In this document: piece after piece, positions 47,058 through 54,786 of the stretch
How the letters are laid out: every line of letters starts with the position of its first letter
Position numbering within the stretch: the stretch's first letter is position 1
Source of the DNA: Bacillus sp. sid0103
Lineage (GTDB): Bacteria > Bacillota > Bacilli > Bacillales_B > DSM-18226
Length of the DNA stretch: 64,000 bases
NCBI RefSeq assembly: GCF_019219025.1
Contig: NZ_JAHUWN010000019.1
Span: 65,078-129,077, forward strand
Reading direction: 5' to 3'
Notes under the pieces: generated by a model
What the model was told of the DNA's origin: nothing
Databases searched by the model: none
Seen by the model: only the letters and a program-made list of their open reading frames with translations
Translations under genes and position numbers: made by a program

Positions 47058-47216
47058 TTTATCTGCCGCTTTGGGGAATTTATCTACCGCTTTCCAATTT
47101 TATCTGCCACTTTTAGTAATTTATCTGCCACTTTTAGTAATTTATCTGCCACTTTCCATTTTTATCTGCCACTTTTGGAATATATCAGCCACTTCTAGTA
47201 ATTTATCTGCCACCCC
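47058..47216. repeat. 20-21-bp-period repeat array, core TTTATCTGCCACTTT
   Basis: Eight ATCTGCC-type cores begin at 47061, 47082, 47102, 47123, 47144, 47164, 47184 and 47205. The spacing is 20 or 21 bp. Spacers differ apart from repeated TTTAGTAAT. The gap 46859-47500 otherwise holds only a short minus-strand ORF (47439-47233) that I do not support. Confidence 0.9.
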
Positions 47217-47500
47217 TGTTTCCCTACTATAATCACGGATTTCCTTTACGCCCAAAATGAAGCTCACGGCAGGTAATTAGCAACAAGTCGTGGAAACGGG
47301 TATGGCACAGATTCTGATTCAGCACAAACCGTGGTTCCTTTTTAAAAAAGTACATACAGCATTTATGTGGTTTATCCATTTCTCCTCTTTCCTCATGCCT
47401 TACTACTTGGTTGTATATTACGATCGATTGGGGCTCCACTTAGATTAGGACATCCCGAATTTAAGAATAGGATGTAAAAAGTTTAATTTTCTAAATAGTA

Positions 47501-47552
47501 TTTACAATTTATCTTTTCCACATATATAATGTATTTGTATTTGTATACAATA
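47501..47552 (+). promoter_or_regulatory. Promoter and GntR-type operator of the RraA-like gene
   Basis: TTTACA (47501), 18 bases, then TATAAT (47525). The operator TTGTATTTGTATACAATA (47535-47552), containing the palindrome TTGTATACAA, covers the likely transcription start. The same 18 bases occur inverted before the rocB-like gene. The -10 box rules out a translation start at 47529. Confidence 0.75.
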
Positions 47553-47576
47553 GAAGAGAGGGGTAGAAATAACTTA

Positions 47577-48257
47577 ATGAAGATTATTTCTGAAATTCAA
47601 AGACCAGATCCACAAGTGATTAAAGAATTGGAAGCGATTTCGCCAAGTGATTATGGACACAGTCTCAATTTTCAATTAATCAGTACAAGAAAAATCAAAC
47701 CCTTATTTCCAATTGACAACACCTTTGCAGGACCTGCAATCACCGTAAGAATTCCTCCCAATGATGGTTTATTAGTCAATAAGGCACTGGATTTTGTGAA
47801 ACCTGGTGATGTCGTTGTTATTGATATGAACGAAGAAGAACGTTTTGCTTGTTGGGGAGAAATCACAACTAAACTTGCGATGGAAAAGGGTGCTATTGCT
47901 TGTATCATTAACGGACCGGTTACCGATACCAAGGTGATTATTGATCTCCAATTTAAGGTTTTTTCTTACGCTGTTTCCCCTTTAACAACCAAAGTTTACA
48001 GTCTTGATGGCGATGTAAATGTGCCCGTATCCATTTCCGGTTGTGTTATTAATCCCGGTGATATTATTGTCGGAAGCAACGATGGCTTGTTAGTGGTCCC
48101 AAAAGAGGATGCAGTAACCTATCTCGAAATTGGTAAAAAGGAACAGGAAGCCGATGAAAAACGCCGCCAAGATTTAGAACAGTTAGGTGCAGAGAATTAT
48201 CTACGCCGTTTCGACCCATTATGGGATCAGCTGGTAGAAAAGAACAAGATTGACTAA
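47577..48257 (+). CDS. RraA-like family protein
   Basis: A 226-residue protein of the RraA/HMG-aldolase-like fold (often called demethylmenaquinone methyltransferase). Recognisable blocks are FAGPAITVRIPPNDGLLVNKALDFVKPGDVVVIDM, CWGEITTKLAMEKGAIACIINGPVTDT and a late NPGDIIVGSNDGLLVVPKEDA. Relatives include 4-hydroxy-4-methyl-2-oxoglutarate aldolases and oxaloacetate decarboxylases; true RraA proteins are shorter and inhibit RNase E. A catabolic aldolase or decarboxylase role fits its operon with an organic-acid-type carrier. The start ATG 47577 lies downstream of the promoter; its ribosome site (GAGGGG) is rather distant. Confidence 0.8.
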   Translation: MKIISEIQRPDPQVIKELEAISPSDYGHSLNFQLISTRKIKPLFPIDNTFAGPAITVRIPPNDGLLVNKALDFVKPGDVVVIDMNEEERFACWGEITTKLAMEKGAIACIINGPVTDTKVIIDLQFKVFSYAVSPLTTKVYSLDGDVNVPVSISGCVINPGDIIVGSNDGLLVVPKEDAVTYLEIGKKEQEADEKRRQDLEQLGAENYLRRFDPLWDQLVEKNKID

Positions 48258-48315
48258 TGATATGAATCTATTAAATGATTACCATTTTTTCTGCTTTTCT
48301 ACATTTATTTTAAAA

Positions 48316-48501
48316 AGGCTATGTTAAACCTTATTGTTGATTTTGGCACCCTGTTGATTGGAGTGGAAGGCGCGAAGACTCCTGCGGGAGGACGGGGCAG
48401 GGGAGACCCCGCAGGAGCGCAGCGACGAGGAGGCTCCCCGGACCGCCCGCGGAAAGCGAAGCGCCTGGAGCGGAAATCAACAGGCAAGTTTAACAGAGCC
48501 T
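48316..48501. mobile_element. GC-rich 186-bp element with 14-bp terminal inverted repeats (MITE-like)
   Basis: The ends AGGCTATGTTAAAC and GTTTAACAGAGCCT are inverted repeats (13 of 14 match) and GTTGATTT/AAATCAAC repeats the symmetry inside. The core is much richer in G and C than its surroundings and full of small palindromes such as CTCCTGCGGGAG. From memory such GC-rich cassettes recur in Bacillus genomes. It lies between the RraA-like and MFS genes and supplies in-frame codons that falsely lengthen the MFS frame. Confidence 0.7.
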
Positions 48502-48521
48502 TTAAAAAAGGAGAGGGTTCG

Positions 48522-49832
48522 ATGGGAAGATTGGAAGCTGAAAAACAAATAGAAATGGTACAGGTAAAAGAAAAGAAAATCGGGTTACGATGGGGACTTG
48601 CCTTTCTATTTTTTATCATTGGTTTCATCGCTTACATGGACCGATCAAATATTTCGATCGTAGCTGTACCAATGATGGAAGATTTAGGATTGAATAAAGT
48701 TCAATTTGGACTACTCTCTTCACTTTTTTACTTAGGGTATTGTTTTGCGCAAATTCCTGGCGGTATGCTGGCAGAAAAGTTTGGCGCAAGGAAGATCGTG
48801 ACCATCGCCGTTGCATGGTGGTCCATCTTTACTGCTTTAACAGCTGCTAGTGCCAATTATGTTGTCATGTGTATCGTACGGTTTTTATTTGGAGCTGGTG
48901 AGGGCCCGATGTATCCGGGGAACGCTGTATTCAACTCGCACTGGTTTCAAAAGCATGAAAAAGGACGTGCGTCTAGTGCTTTGTTAGCTGGTTCCTTCTT
49001 GGGTCCGGTTATTGCACCTGGGATTTCAGTAGCCATTTTGGCAGCGTTTGGTTGGCATGGGGTATTTTATGTTTTTGGCCTTTTGGGTGTCGTGGTTGCA
49101 GTGGCTTGGTATTTCTTCGGACGGGATAAACCAGAACAGCATCCTTGGATTTCTGAAACAGAAAAAAGGCTCATTATTGAAAACCGCAGTTTTTCCGGTC
49201 TTCAAAAAAAATCAGCCCCTTGGAAGCAGTATTTGAGAAACTACCGATTTTGGCTGGTAGGGATTCAATATCTAGTTGTGATCTACATGAACACATTCTT
49301 TTTAACATGGCTGCCTACATATTTGATGGAGGCAAGGAACTTTTCTCTAAAAGAAATGGGATTTGCTGCAAGTTTCCCTTGGTTGGCTATCTGTCTCTCT
49401 GTTCTAATCGGAGGTGCTGTTTCAGATAGAATCCTACAAAAAACAAACTCGCGGATGATCGCTCGTGGCGGTATGGCAATATTCGGTTTTGTCGTTTTCA
49501 TGGTAGGCTTGTATCTCTCTGCTTACTCTGTTAGTCATTGGTCAAACGTTGTTTGGTTGACCATCACTCTTGGTGCACTAGGGCTTCCTATTGTTGCTTC
49601 TTGGGCGATTGCGAACGATTTAGGTCAAGAATTCTCAGGTTCCGTCAGCGGCTGGATGAATACATGGGGTGCCATTGGAGGGATCACATCTCCCATTATC
49701 TGCGGATGGTTTGCACAAGAAATGGGTTGGAACACCACTCTATTAATCAACATTATCCCTGTCATTATTGCTGCTTTGATCTGGTTCTTTATTAAGCCTG
49801 ATCGTCCTTTAGTTGCAGTGGAAAATAAATAG
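48522..49832 (+). CDS. MFS carrier, anion:cation symporter (ACS) family
   Basis: A 436-residue twelve-helix carrier of the glucarate/galactonate/hexuronate type. Marks include GFIAYMDRSNISIVAVPMM at helix 1, FYLGYCFAQIPGGMLAEKFGARK between helices 2 and 3, and a long central loop. ACS carriers import sugar acids or other organic anions. Start set at ATG 48522 after AAGGAGAGG; the longer frame from 48321 passes through the GC-rich element and is not credible. Probably co-transcribed with the RraA-like and aminotransferase genes. Confidence 0.85.
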   Translation: MGRLEAEKQIEMVQVKEKKIGLRWGLAFLFFIIGFIAYMDRSNISIVAVPMMEDLGLNKVQFGLLSSLFYLGYCFAQIPGGMLAEKFGARKIVTIAVAWWSIFTALTAASANYVVMCIVRFLFGAGEGPMYPGNAVFNSHWFQKHEKGRASSALLAGSFLGPVIAPGISVAILAAFGWHGVFYVFGLLGVVVAVAWYFFGRDKPEQHPWISETEKRLIIENRSFSGLQKKSAPWKQYLRNYRFWLVGIQYLVVIYMNTFFLTWLPTYLMEARNFSLKEMGFAASFPWLAICLSVLIGGAVSDRILQKTNSRMIARGGMAIFGFVVFMVGLYLSAYSVSHWSNVVWLTITLGALGLPIVASWAIANDLGQEFSGSVSGWMNTWGAIGGITSPIICGWFAQEMGWNTTLLINIIPVIIAALIWFFIKPDRPLVAVENK

Positions 49833-49874
49833 GAAATGTTGAAATGAGTGTAAAACTAAAAAAGGTGAGATCAC

Positions 49875-51059
49875 ATGGAAAATTTGAACAATAAAAGAGT
49901 TACGACGATTCAGGTTCCCAGTATCAGAAAATTTTCCAATATGGTTGCTGATTATCCTGATGCTATTAATCTTACCCTTGGTCAACCTGATTTTCGTACT
50001 CCTGAGCATATAAAAGAAGCTGGTATTACAGCAATAAGACAGAATCAAACGGCCTATACGCATAATGCGGGGATGCTGAGCCTCAGACAAGCAGCTAGTG
50101 ACTTTGTGCAGCTTAAATACGGTCTATCCTATGATGCCGAAAAGGAGATCATTGTAACCAACGGAGCAACAGAAGCGATTGATACAGCATTTCGCACGAT
50201 TTTGCGTGAGGGAGATGAAGTCCTTCTCCCAGCTCCTATTTATCCAGGGTACGAACCGCTTATCAGATTGTGTGGGGCAGTTCCCGTATATATTGATGTG
50301 ACTCAAAATCAATTCAAGGTCAATGCCGAACTGATTGAAAGCAAAATAACCAAACGAACTCGCTGTCTGGTTCTTTGCTCTCCATCAAATCCGTTAGGAA
50401 GCGTGTTAGATCAAGAAGAGATTATTGGAATAGCAAGACTTCTGAGGGATAAGAATATTTTCGTCGTTTCGGATGAAATATACAGTGAACTGACGTTTGA
50501 TAAAAAACATTATTCCATTGCCTCTGTTCCAGGAATGAAGGAAAAAACGATCGTTATTAATGGTCTAACTAAGTCTCATTCTATGACAGGGTGGAGGATT
50601 GGTTTTACGTTTGCTCCGGCCTATTTATCTGAAGAGATGTTGAAGGTGCATCTTTATAATTCAGTCTGTGCTAGCACGATAAGCCAGCATGCAGCCGTTG
50701 AAGCTCTTACCCATGGAATCAATGATGCGCATCACATGGTTGTCGAATATCGGAAAAGAAGAGATTATGTTTGCCAACGATTAACGAACATGGGATTAGA
50801 TGTTGTTAAACCAGAAGGTGCCTTTTATGTTTTCCCTTCTATAAAAAGTACAAACATGAATTCATTCGATTTTGCGATGAACCTATTACAAGAAGCGAAA
50901 GTTGCGGTGGTGCCTGGTAACGGCTTTTCTGATTATGGAGAAGGTTTCATAAGGATTTCATATGCTGCTTCAATGGAAATGCTCAAAACAGCTTTAGATA
51001 GAATGGAACTTTTTATGAATTCTATTATGAACAAAAAGGCAGTGGGGAAATGTCAATAA
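49875..51059 (+). CDS. PLP-dependent aminotransferase, class I/II (PatA-like)
   Basis: A 394-residue fold-type I aminotransferase. LTLGQPDFRTPEHI at the N-terminus, SDEIYSELTFD around residue 200, and INGLTKSHSMTGWRIGF with the PLP-binding Lys are class I hallmarks. Bacillus PatA relatives act on N-acetyl-diaminopimelate or aromatic/branched amino acids, so the substrate is not defined. It starts 42 bp after the MFS gene (AAAAGGTGAG site). Context suggests amino-group removal in a catabolic pathway for a compound brought in by the MFS carrier. Confidence 0.87.
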   Translation: MENLNNKRVTTIQVPSIRKFSNMVADYPDAINLTLGQPDFRTPEHIKEAGITAIRQNQTAYTHNAGMLSLRQAASDFVQLKYGLSYDAEKEIIVTNGATEAIDTAFRTILREGDEVLLPAPIYPGYEPLIRLCGAVPVYIDVTQNQFKVNAELIESKITKRTRCLVLCSPSNPLGSVLDQEEIIGIARLLRDKNIFVVSDEIYSELTFDKKHYSIASVPGMKEKTIVINGLTKSHSMTGWRIGFTFAPAYLSEEMLKVHLYNSVCASTISQHAAVEALTHGINDAHHMVVEYRKRRDYVCQRLTNMGLDVVKPEGAFYVFPSIKSTNMNSFDFAMNLLQEAKVAVVPGNGFSDYGEGFIRISYAASMEMLKTALDRMELFMNSIMNKKAVGKCQ

Positions 51060-51165
51060 GATGGTGTTTCGAACAAGAAAAGGATCTTTGTACAGTTTCA
51101 CTCACTTTGTTCAATAAATTTAATAGGAATTTCTTTTGCAGATATTTACAATCTTAACATCATGT

Positions 51166-51212
51166 TATAATCAAACTATATTGTCCTTCTAGTACAATAT
51201 AGTTTGATTATA
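51166..51212. promoter_or_regulatory. Perfect 19-bp inverted repeat upstream of the GntR gene
   Basis: TATAATCAAACTATATTGT and its exact complement surround CCTTCTAGT. It may be an AT-rich terminator for the upstream operon (followed by CTTTT) or an operator/leader structure of the regulator. Confidence 0.6.
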
Positions 51213-51258
51213 CTTTTAAGTAATTTCTAAATTGGACTAAAGGTAAAGGAAGATTATT

Positions 51259-51912
51259 ATGCGAAAATTGAAATCTGCTGGTTCGTTATCTGATCAAGCG
51301 TATGATGTTATAAAAAATGCCATTATCAATAATGAAATAAAACCTTTGGAATATTTAACAGAAGAGCAATTAGCCGAAAACCTCGGGATAAGCCGAACTC
51401 CGATCCGAACCGCCCTAAAAAAGCTCGTCTATGAAGGTCTGGTTGAAATGGAATCATCCAAACAAACAAGAGTTCGAATGATCTCTGTGGAGGAAGCGCG
51501 GGAGTACCAGGTTTTAAGAGAAACGTTGGAACCTCTAGCCGCAAAACTTGCCTGCTTAAACATTGATGAAGAGCAATTAGCATTTTTAAAAGATATTTGT
51601 CATCAACAGCGTGAAAGTATCGTGGAAAAAGATTTTAGTCAATTTATTAATTTGGACACCCAATTTCATATCTATCTCGCGGAGTTCACCAATAACCATA
51701 AATTAATAGAATTTATTAATTCTCTTCGCACCCAGATGCAAAGGTATCTCATTCTAACAAATACGCTACAAGCCAGTGCGTCAGAAGCTCTTCAAGAACA
51801 TCTTCAAATAATTGATGCTCTTGAAAGGAAAAACCCAGAAGAAGCAGCTGAATGTATGGGCATTCATGTGAAAAATGTATCCAATCGATTTGGTCTTACA
51901 CTTTTAAAATAA
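51259..51912 (+). CDS. GntR family regulator, FCD (FadR) subfamily
   Basis: A 217-residue regulator. The N-terminal winged helix (residues 8-75) contains LTEEQLAENLGISRTPIRTALKKLVYEGLVEM. The C-terminal FCD domain (about 80-210) has the metal/effector-binding pattern with Asp and His residues (LDTQFHIYLAEFTNNHKL; HLQIIDALERKNPEEAAECMGIHV). FCD regulators respond to organic acids or amino-acid metabolites. Matching 18-bp operators before 47577 and 52063 make this gene, placed between them, the likely binder of both. Confidence 0.9.
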   Translation: MRKLKSAGSLSDQAYDVIKNAIINNEIKPLEYLTEEQLAENLGISRTPIRTALKKLVYEGLVEMESSKQTRVRMISVEEAREYQVLRETLEPLAAKLACLNIDEEQLAFLKDICHQQRESIVEKDFSQFINLDTQFHIYLAEFTNNHKLIEFINSLRTQMQRYLILTNTLQASASEALQEHLQIIDALERKNPEEAAECMGIHVKNVSNRFGLTLLK

Positions 51913-51975
51913 AAAAATGTATGGGGTTAAGCGCTCTAGTAGGATGACATGTTACTGGAGCTTCTTTAACTCATA

Positions 51976-52020
51976 TTTACTAATAAATATTTTTTTAAAT
52001 AGTATTGTATACAAATACAA
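51976..52020 (+). promoter_or_regulatory. Promoter and GntR-type operator of the RocB-like gene
   Basis: TTTACT (51976), 18 bases, then TAGTAT (52000). TATTGTATACAAATACAA (52003-52020) is the exact reverse complement of the operator at 47535 and overlaps the -10 box. Confidence 0.75.
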
Positions 52021-52062
52021 GTACGAGAGCGATATTTTATTAAAAGGGGATGACGTAAGCAA

Positions 52063-53706
52063 ATGATGGTAAAGGAAAGTAAATGGCAAACAAAAAATCA
52101 ATTATTGGACTCACTCTGTGAACTTGTTGAGATTCCAAGTGTGACACATAGTATCGGCGAAATCAAAGTGGCGGAATATGTTGAAAAAAAGCTTCGTGAA
52201 CTTCCTTACTTTCAAACGAATAAAGAGCATTTAACTCTTCATACAACAGAGGATGATCGTAAATTTGTTACGGCTCTCGTAAAAAAAGGGACGAATGAAA
52301 AAAGAACCGTGATTCTTGTCAGTCATTTTGATGTAGTGGGTGTAGAGGATTATGGTCATTGGCAGGAATATGCTTTTAATCCGAAAAAATTAACAGAGTT
52401 ATTTTATGAAAATAAGAATCATATGTCTAAAGAGGTTCAAAAGGACTTAGAAAATGGAAATTGGTTGTTCGGCAGGGGAACGATGGATATGAAGTGCGGT
52501 TTAGCCCTGCATATGTCCCTCATCGAAGAGGCATGTTCCGGATCATTTGATGGTAATTTATTGCTTTTAACGGTTTGTGATGAAGAAGTGAATTCTGTTG
52601 GGATGCGTAATGCGGCACCGGTTCTATTGGAAATGGCGAAGCAGCATAATCTTGAATACAAAGCGTGTTTAAACTCAGAGCCAATGTTTGCACGCTATCC
52701 AGGAGATGAGAATCAATATATCTATTCCGGTTCAATTGGTAAGATTTTACCTGGGTTTCTCTGCTACGGTAAGGAAACACATGTGGGTGAGCCTTTCTCA
52801 GGACTAAATGGGAATTATATGGCCTCATTACTAACAAATGAGTTAGAGTTGAACACAGAATATTGTGAAGTTGTTGAAGGTGAGGTCACTCCTCCTCCAA
52901 CAAATCTGATCCAAAAAGACTTAAAAAAAGAATACAATGTGCAAATCCCTCATCGCGCGGTTACCATGTTTAACATGTTTATTATGGAACGATCAATGAA
53001 TGAAGTCGTTGAACGCCTAAGGGAAAGTGCCGAAAAAGTCGCTCGGAAAATTGAACACGGGTACGAAAAAAGAGCAACTCATTTTTCGACACTAGGAAAT
53101 TCTACACCACATGAAGTTTCTGTAAAGGTTTATCAGTTTGATGAATTATTACGTTATGCAATCGAAACCTATGGAAAAGAAAAAGTCGATATTATTCAAA
53201 CGAATGTCATAAGAAGTAGAGGATCGAAGGACGACCGCGACCTGACCATTCACCTGGTGGATGAACTGTCTATCCTTTGTAAAGAGTTATCACCAATGAT
53301 TGTCCTATTCTTTGCTCCGCCTTATTACCCGGCGGTAAACTCTCGAAACCACCCGCGTATTAGACGTGTAGTGGATCATATCATTGGGTATGCCAAAAAC
53401 ACGTATCATATCGAGCTTAAAAAACAAAATTATTTTGCTGGTTTATCGGACTTAAGTTATGTAAGTTTAGATAAACCTGCTTCAAGCCTTGGGGACCTCA
53501 CCGCTAACATGCCTCTTTGGGGTAAGGGATATAGTGTTCCTTTAGATGTATTAGAGAGTCTAAACATTCCTGTACTCAACCTAGGTCCTGTTGGAAAGGA
53601 TGCTCATAAATGGACGGAACGATTAGATGTTGACAATGCTTTCGGAGCTTTAAGAGATATGCTTTCTATTACAGTTAATCAATTATTAGCAGGGGATAAC
53701 GAATAA
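52063..53706 (+). CDS. M20/M25/M40 peptidase, RocB-like
   Basis: A 547-residue di-zinc hydrolase. Metal ligands appear as LVSHFDVVG, GRGTMDMKCG and TVCDEEVNSVG, in the expected order of the M20 family. Length and end-to-end character (FFAPPYYPAVNSRNHPRIRRVVDHI; LNLGPVGKDAHKWTERL) match RocB, the arginine-utilisation protein of B. subtilis, rather than shorter ArgE/DapE enzymes. Start ATG 52063, with a second ATG directly following. It has its own GntR-controlled promoter, linking it to the RraA-MFS-aminotransferase unit. Likely hydrolyses an N-acyl amino acid or small peptide; substrate unknown. Confidence 0.87.
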   Translation: MMVKESKWQTKNQLLDSLCELVEIPSVTHSIGEIKVAEYVEKKLRELPYFQTNKEHLTLHTTEDDRKFVTALVKKGTNEKRTVILVSHFDVVGVEDYGHWQEYAFNPKKLTELFYENKNHMSKEVQKDLENGNWLFGRGTMDMKCGLALHMSLIEEACSGSFDGNLLLLTVCDEEVNSVGMRNAAPVLLEMAKQHNLEYKACLNSEPMFARYPGDENQYIYSGSIGKILPGFLCYGKETHVGEPFSGLNGNYMASLLTNELELNTEYCEVVEGEVTPPPTNLIQKDLKKEYNVQIPHRAVTMFNMFIMERSMNEVVERLRESAEKVARKIEHGYEKRATHFSTLGNSTPHEVSVKVYQFDELLRYAIETYGKEKVDIIQTNVIRSRGSKDDRDLTIHLVDELSILCKELSPMIVLFFAPPYYPAVNSRNHPRIRRVVDHIIGYAKNTYHIELKKQNYFAGLSDLSYVSLDKPASSLGDLTANMPLWGKGYSVPLDVLESLNIPVLNLGPVGKDAHKWTERLDVDNAFGALRDMLSITVNQLLAGDNE

Positions 53707-53726
53707 ATTTTTGAAGGGACCATGTG

Positions 53727-53777
53727 GACGGTTCTTATGGCAGCAATAACCTAATTAAAAACCATTAGAACCGTCCC
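53727..53777 (+). repeat. GGACGGTTCT-type inverted repeat after the RocB-like gene
   Basis: GGACGGTTCT and AGAACCGTCC pair around an AT-rich loop, 20 bases after the stop. Third member of the family seen at 36503 and 46875. Confidence 0.65.
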
Positions 53778-53785
53778 TGTTGAAC

Positions 53786-54119
53786 TCTTTTTAGAAGAGG
53801 CATTATTGGAGACAACCGTCGACCTTATTTTCAGGTATCTGAAGGGATCAATTCAGGATTGGTGCATGTTGAGACTGCTTTTAATCAAACGTTTGGATAG
53901 TTTCGAAAAAATGTGGTTTTAGTAGAATAATAGAAGTTTGCGAGAAACCCACCATAGTTTGTAGAAAGGTGGGTTATTTCCTGCGGAATTATTAAATGCC
54001 TTTCGACATTCTTCGTGCTAACTTTACAGGAGAAATCCATTCATATCAGTACTTGTGGCAGTTTTAAACAAACGTTTGAATAGTATACGCTATATGGTAT
54101 TTAGTCGAAAGGGTGTATC
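53786..54119 (+). repeat. Dispersed ~300-bp non-coding element, copy 3
   Basis: CAAACGTTTG at 53886 and 54069, again exactly 183 bp apart. The internal hairpin pairs AACCCACC with GGTGGGTT, a compensated version of copy 1. Its right flank (ATAGTATACGCTAT...TTTAGTCGAAAG) matches the right flank of copy 1. Confidence 0.85.
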
Positions 54120-54169
54120 ATCTCTATTTCATAATTTGGGTGCCCGACACCTCAAATTTAATATAGTAT

Positions 54170-54197
54170 AAAGGACAAACCAGATTTGTCCTTTTTT
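54170..54197. terminator. Orphan terminator-like hairpin
   Basis: AAGGACAAA and TTTGTCCTT pair around CCAGA and are followed by T6. No gene lies just upstream. Confidence 0.7.
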
Positions 54198-54286
54198 AGT
54201 GTGCCAGGCATGTTCATTAACTAGACGGTGCAAGTTTAGACTGAAAAAAAGTCCCCAGCAGGATAGAGTATATATCGAAGATGGTT

Positions 54287-54330
54287 GGGGTCAGTCCCCC
54301 GTTGCTTTACTGCAGCGGGGGACTGACCCC
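54287..54330. repeat. Perfect 15-bp GC-rich inverted repeat
   Basis: GGGGTCAGTCCCCCG and CGGGGGACTGACCCC form a strong hairpin with a 14-base loop. Probably a dispersed palindromic element; no T run follows. Confidence 0.7.
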
Positions 54331-54364
54331 TTGAACTTGTCGTTTTACGTCGAAATGTAAAGCT

Positions 54365-54392
54365 TTTACAATTATTTAAATAATGCTACTAT
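54365..54392 (+). promoter_or_regulatory. Promoter of the riboswitch transcript
   Basis: TTTACA, 16 bases, then TACTAT, about 30 bases before the riboswitch aptamer. Confidence 0.5.
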
Positions 54393-54419
54393 TTAGTTGG
54401 GATTTTATTCAATATCTGA

Positions 54420-54496
54420 TAAAGGCAAACCTATTGAAAAGTAGGGACGCAAAGTCACAGATCTAGTGTAAAGCTATGATGGCTGGACTGCCGGAT
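54420..54496 (+). ncRNA. Cyclic-di-GMP-I (GEMM-I) riboswitch
   Basis: The aptamer reads AAAGGCAAACC, a P2 hairpin CCTATT-GAAA-AGTAGG capped by a GNRA tetraloop, GGGACGCAAAGTCAC, a P3 arm and the closing GGCTGGACTGCCG. These are the conserved joining and ligand-contact segments of c-di-GMP-I riboswitches. The 35-residue ORF at 54525 and a terminator follow, so the transcript is self-contained. No classic terminator separates aptamer and ORF, so control may be at translation. Confidence 0.9.
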
Positions 54497-54524
54497 TTAA
54501 TCGTTCAAAAGGGAGTTGTTCAAT

Positions 54525-54632
54525 TTGAATTTTAAATACATCCTGTGTTTCTTTCGCAGGCGACATAAGTATAGTTATTACACTAGTAAATGCATCAGAT
54601 GTGGAAAGCTAAGCAGCAATAACTATCATTGA
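54525..54632 (+). CDS. 35-aa Cys/His micropeptide under c-di-GMP riboswitch control
   Basis: TTG start nine bases after AAAAGGGAG and directly downstream of the riboswitch; the stop overlaps the base of a terminator. The peptide contains LCFFRRRHKYSYYTSKCIRCGK, here quoted in parts: LCFFRRRHKY and TSKCIRCGK. The C...H...CxxC spacing suggests a small zinc-binding protein, similar in style to DUF1660-like phage micropeptides (from memory). Function unknown. Position between aptamer and terminator is the main support. Confidence 0.6.
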   Translation: MNFKYILCFFRRRHKYSYYTSKCIRCGKLSSNNYH

Positions 54633-54660
54633 ACCTTGAGACCTAGGGTTCTTTTTTTGT
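54631..54660 (+). terminator. Terminator of the riboswitch-micropeptide transcript
   Basis: GAACC and GGTTC form the stem, followed by seven T, directly at the micropeptide stop codon. Confidence 0.75.
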
Positions 54661-54786
54661 TCTAGAAAACAGGAAAACCCGTAGCCAAAGGGTGGTTTGG
54701 ACGCACCAGTGGCACACAATAGGGACCGGTTCTTTTGTTTGCAAAATCTTTAATTATTAACCATGCGCAGCTGTGGTGTGTGGGAG

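Noticed and set aside
47050..47232. Plus-strand 60-aa hydrophobic ORF
   Set aside because: It is simply the translation of the TTTATCTGCC repeat array.
47233..47439. Minus-strand 68-aa ORF, possible integrase remnant (RFHDLL text)
   Set aside because: Match to the integrase box is too short and out of order; start lacks support.
48321..48521. N-terminal extension of the MFS carrier
   Set aside because: It reads through the GC-rich repeat; a proper ribosome site and start lie at 48509-48522.
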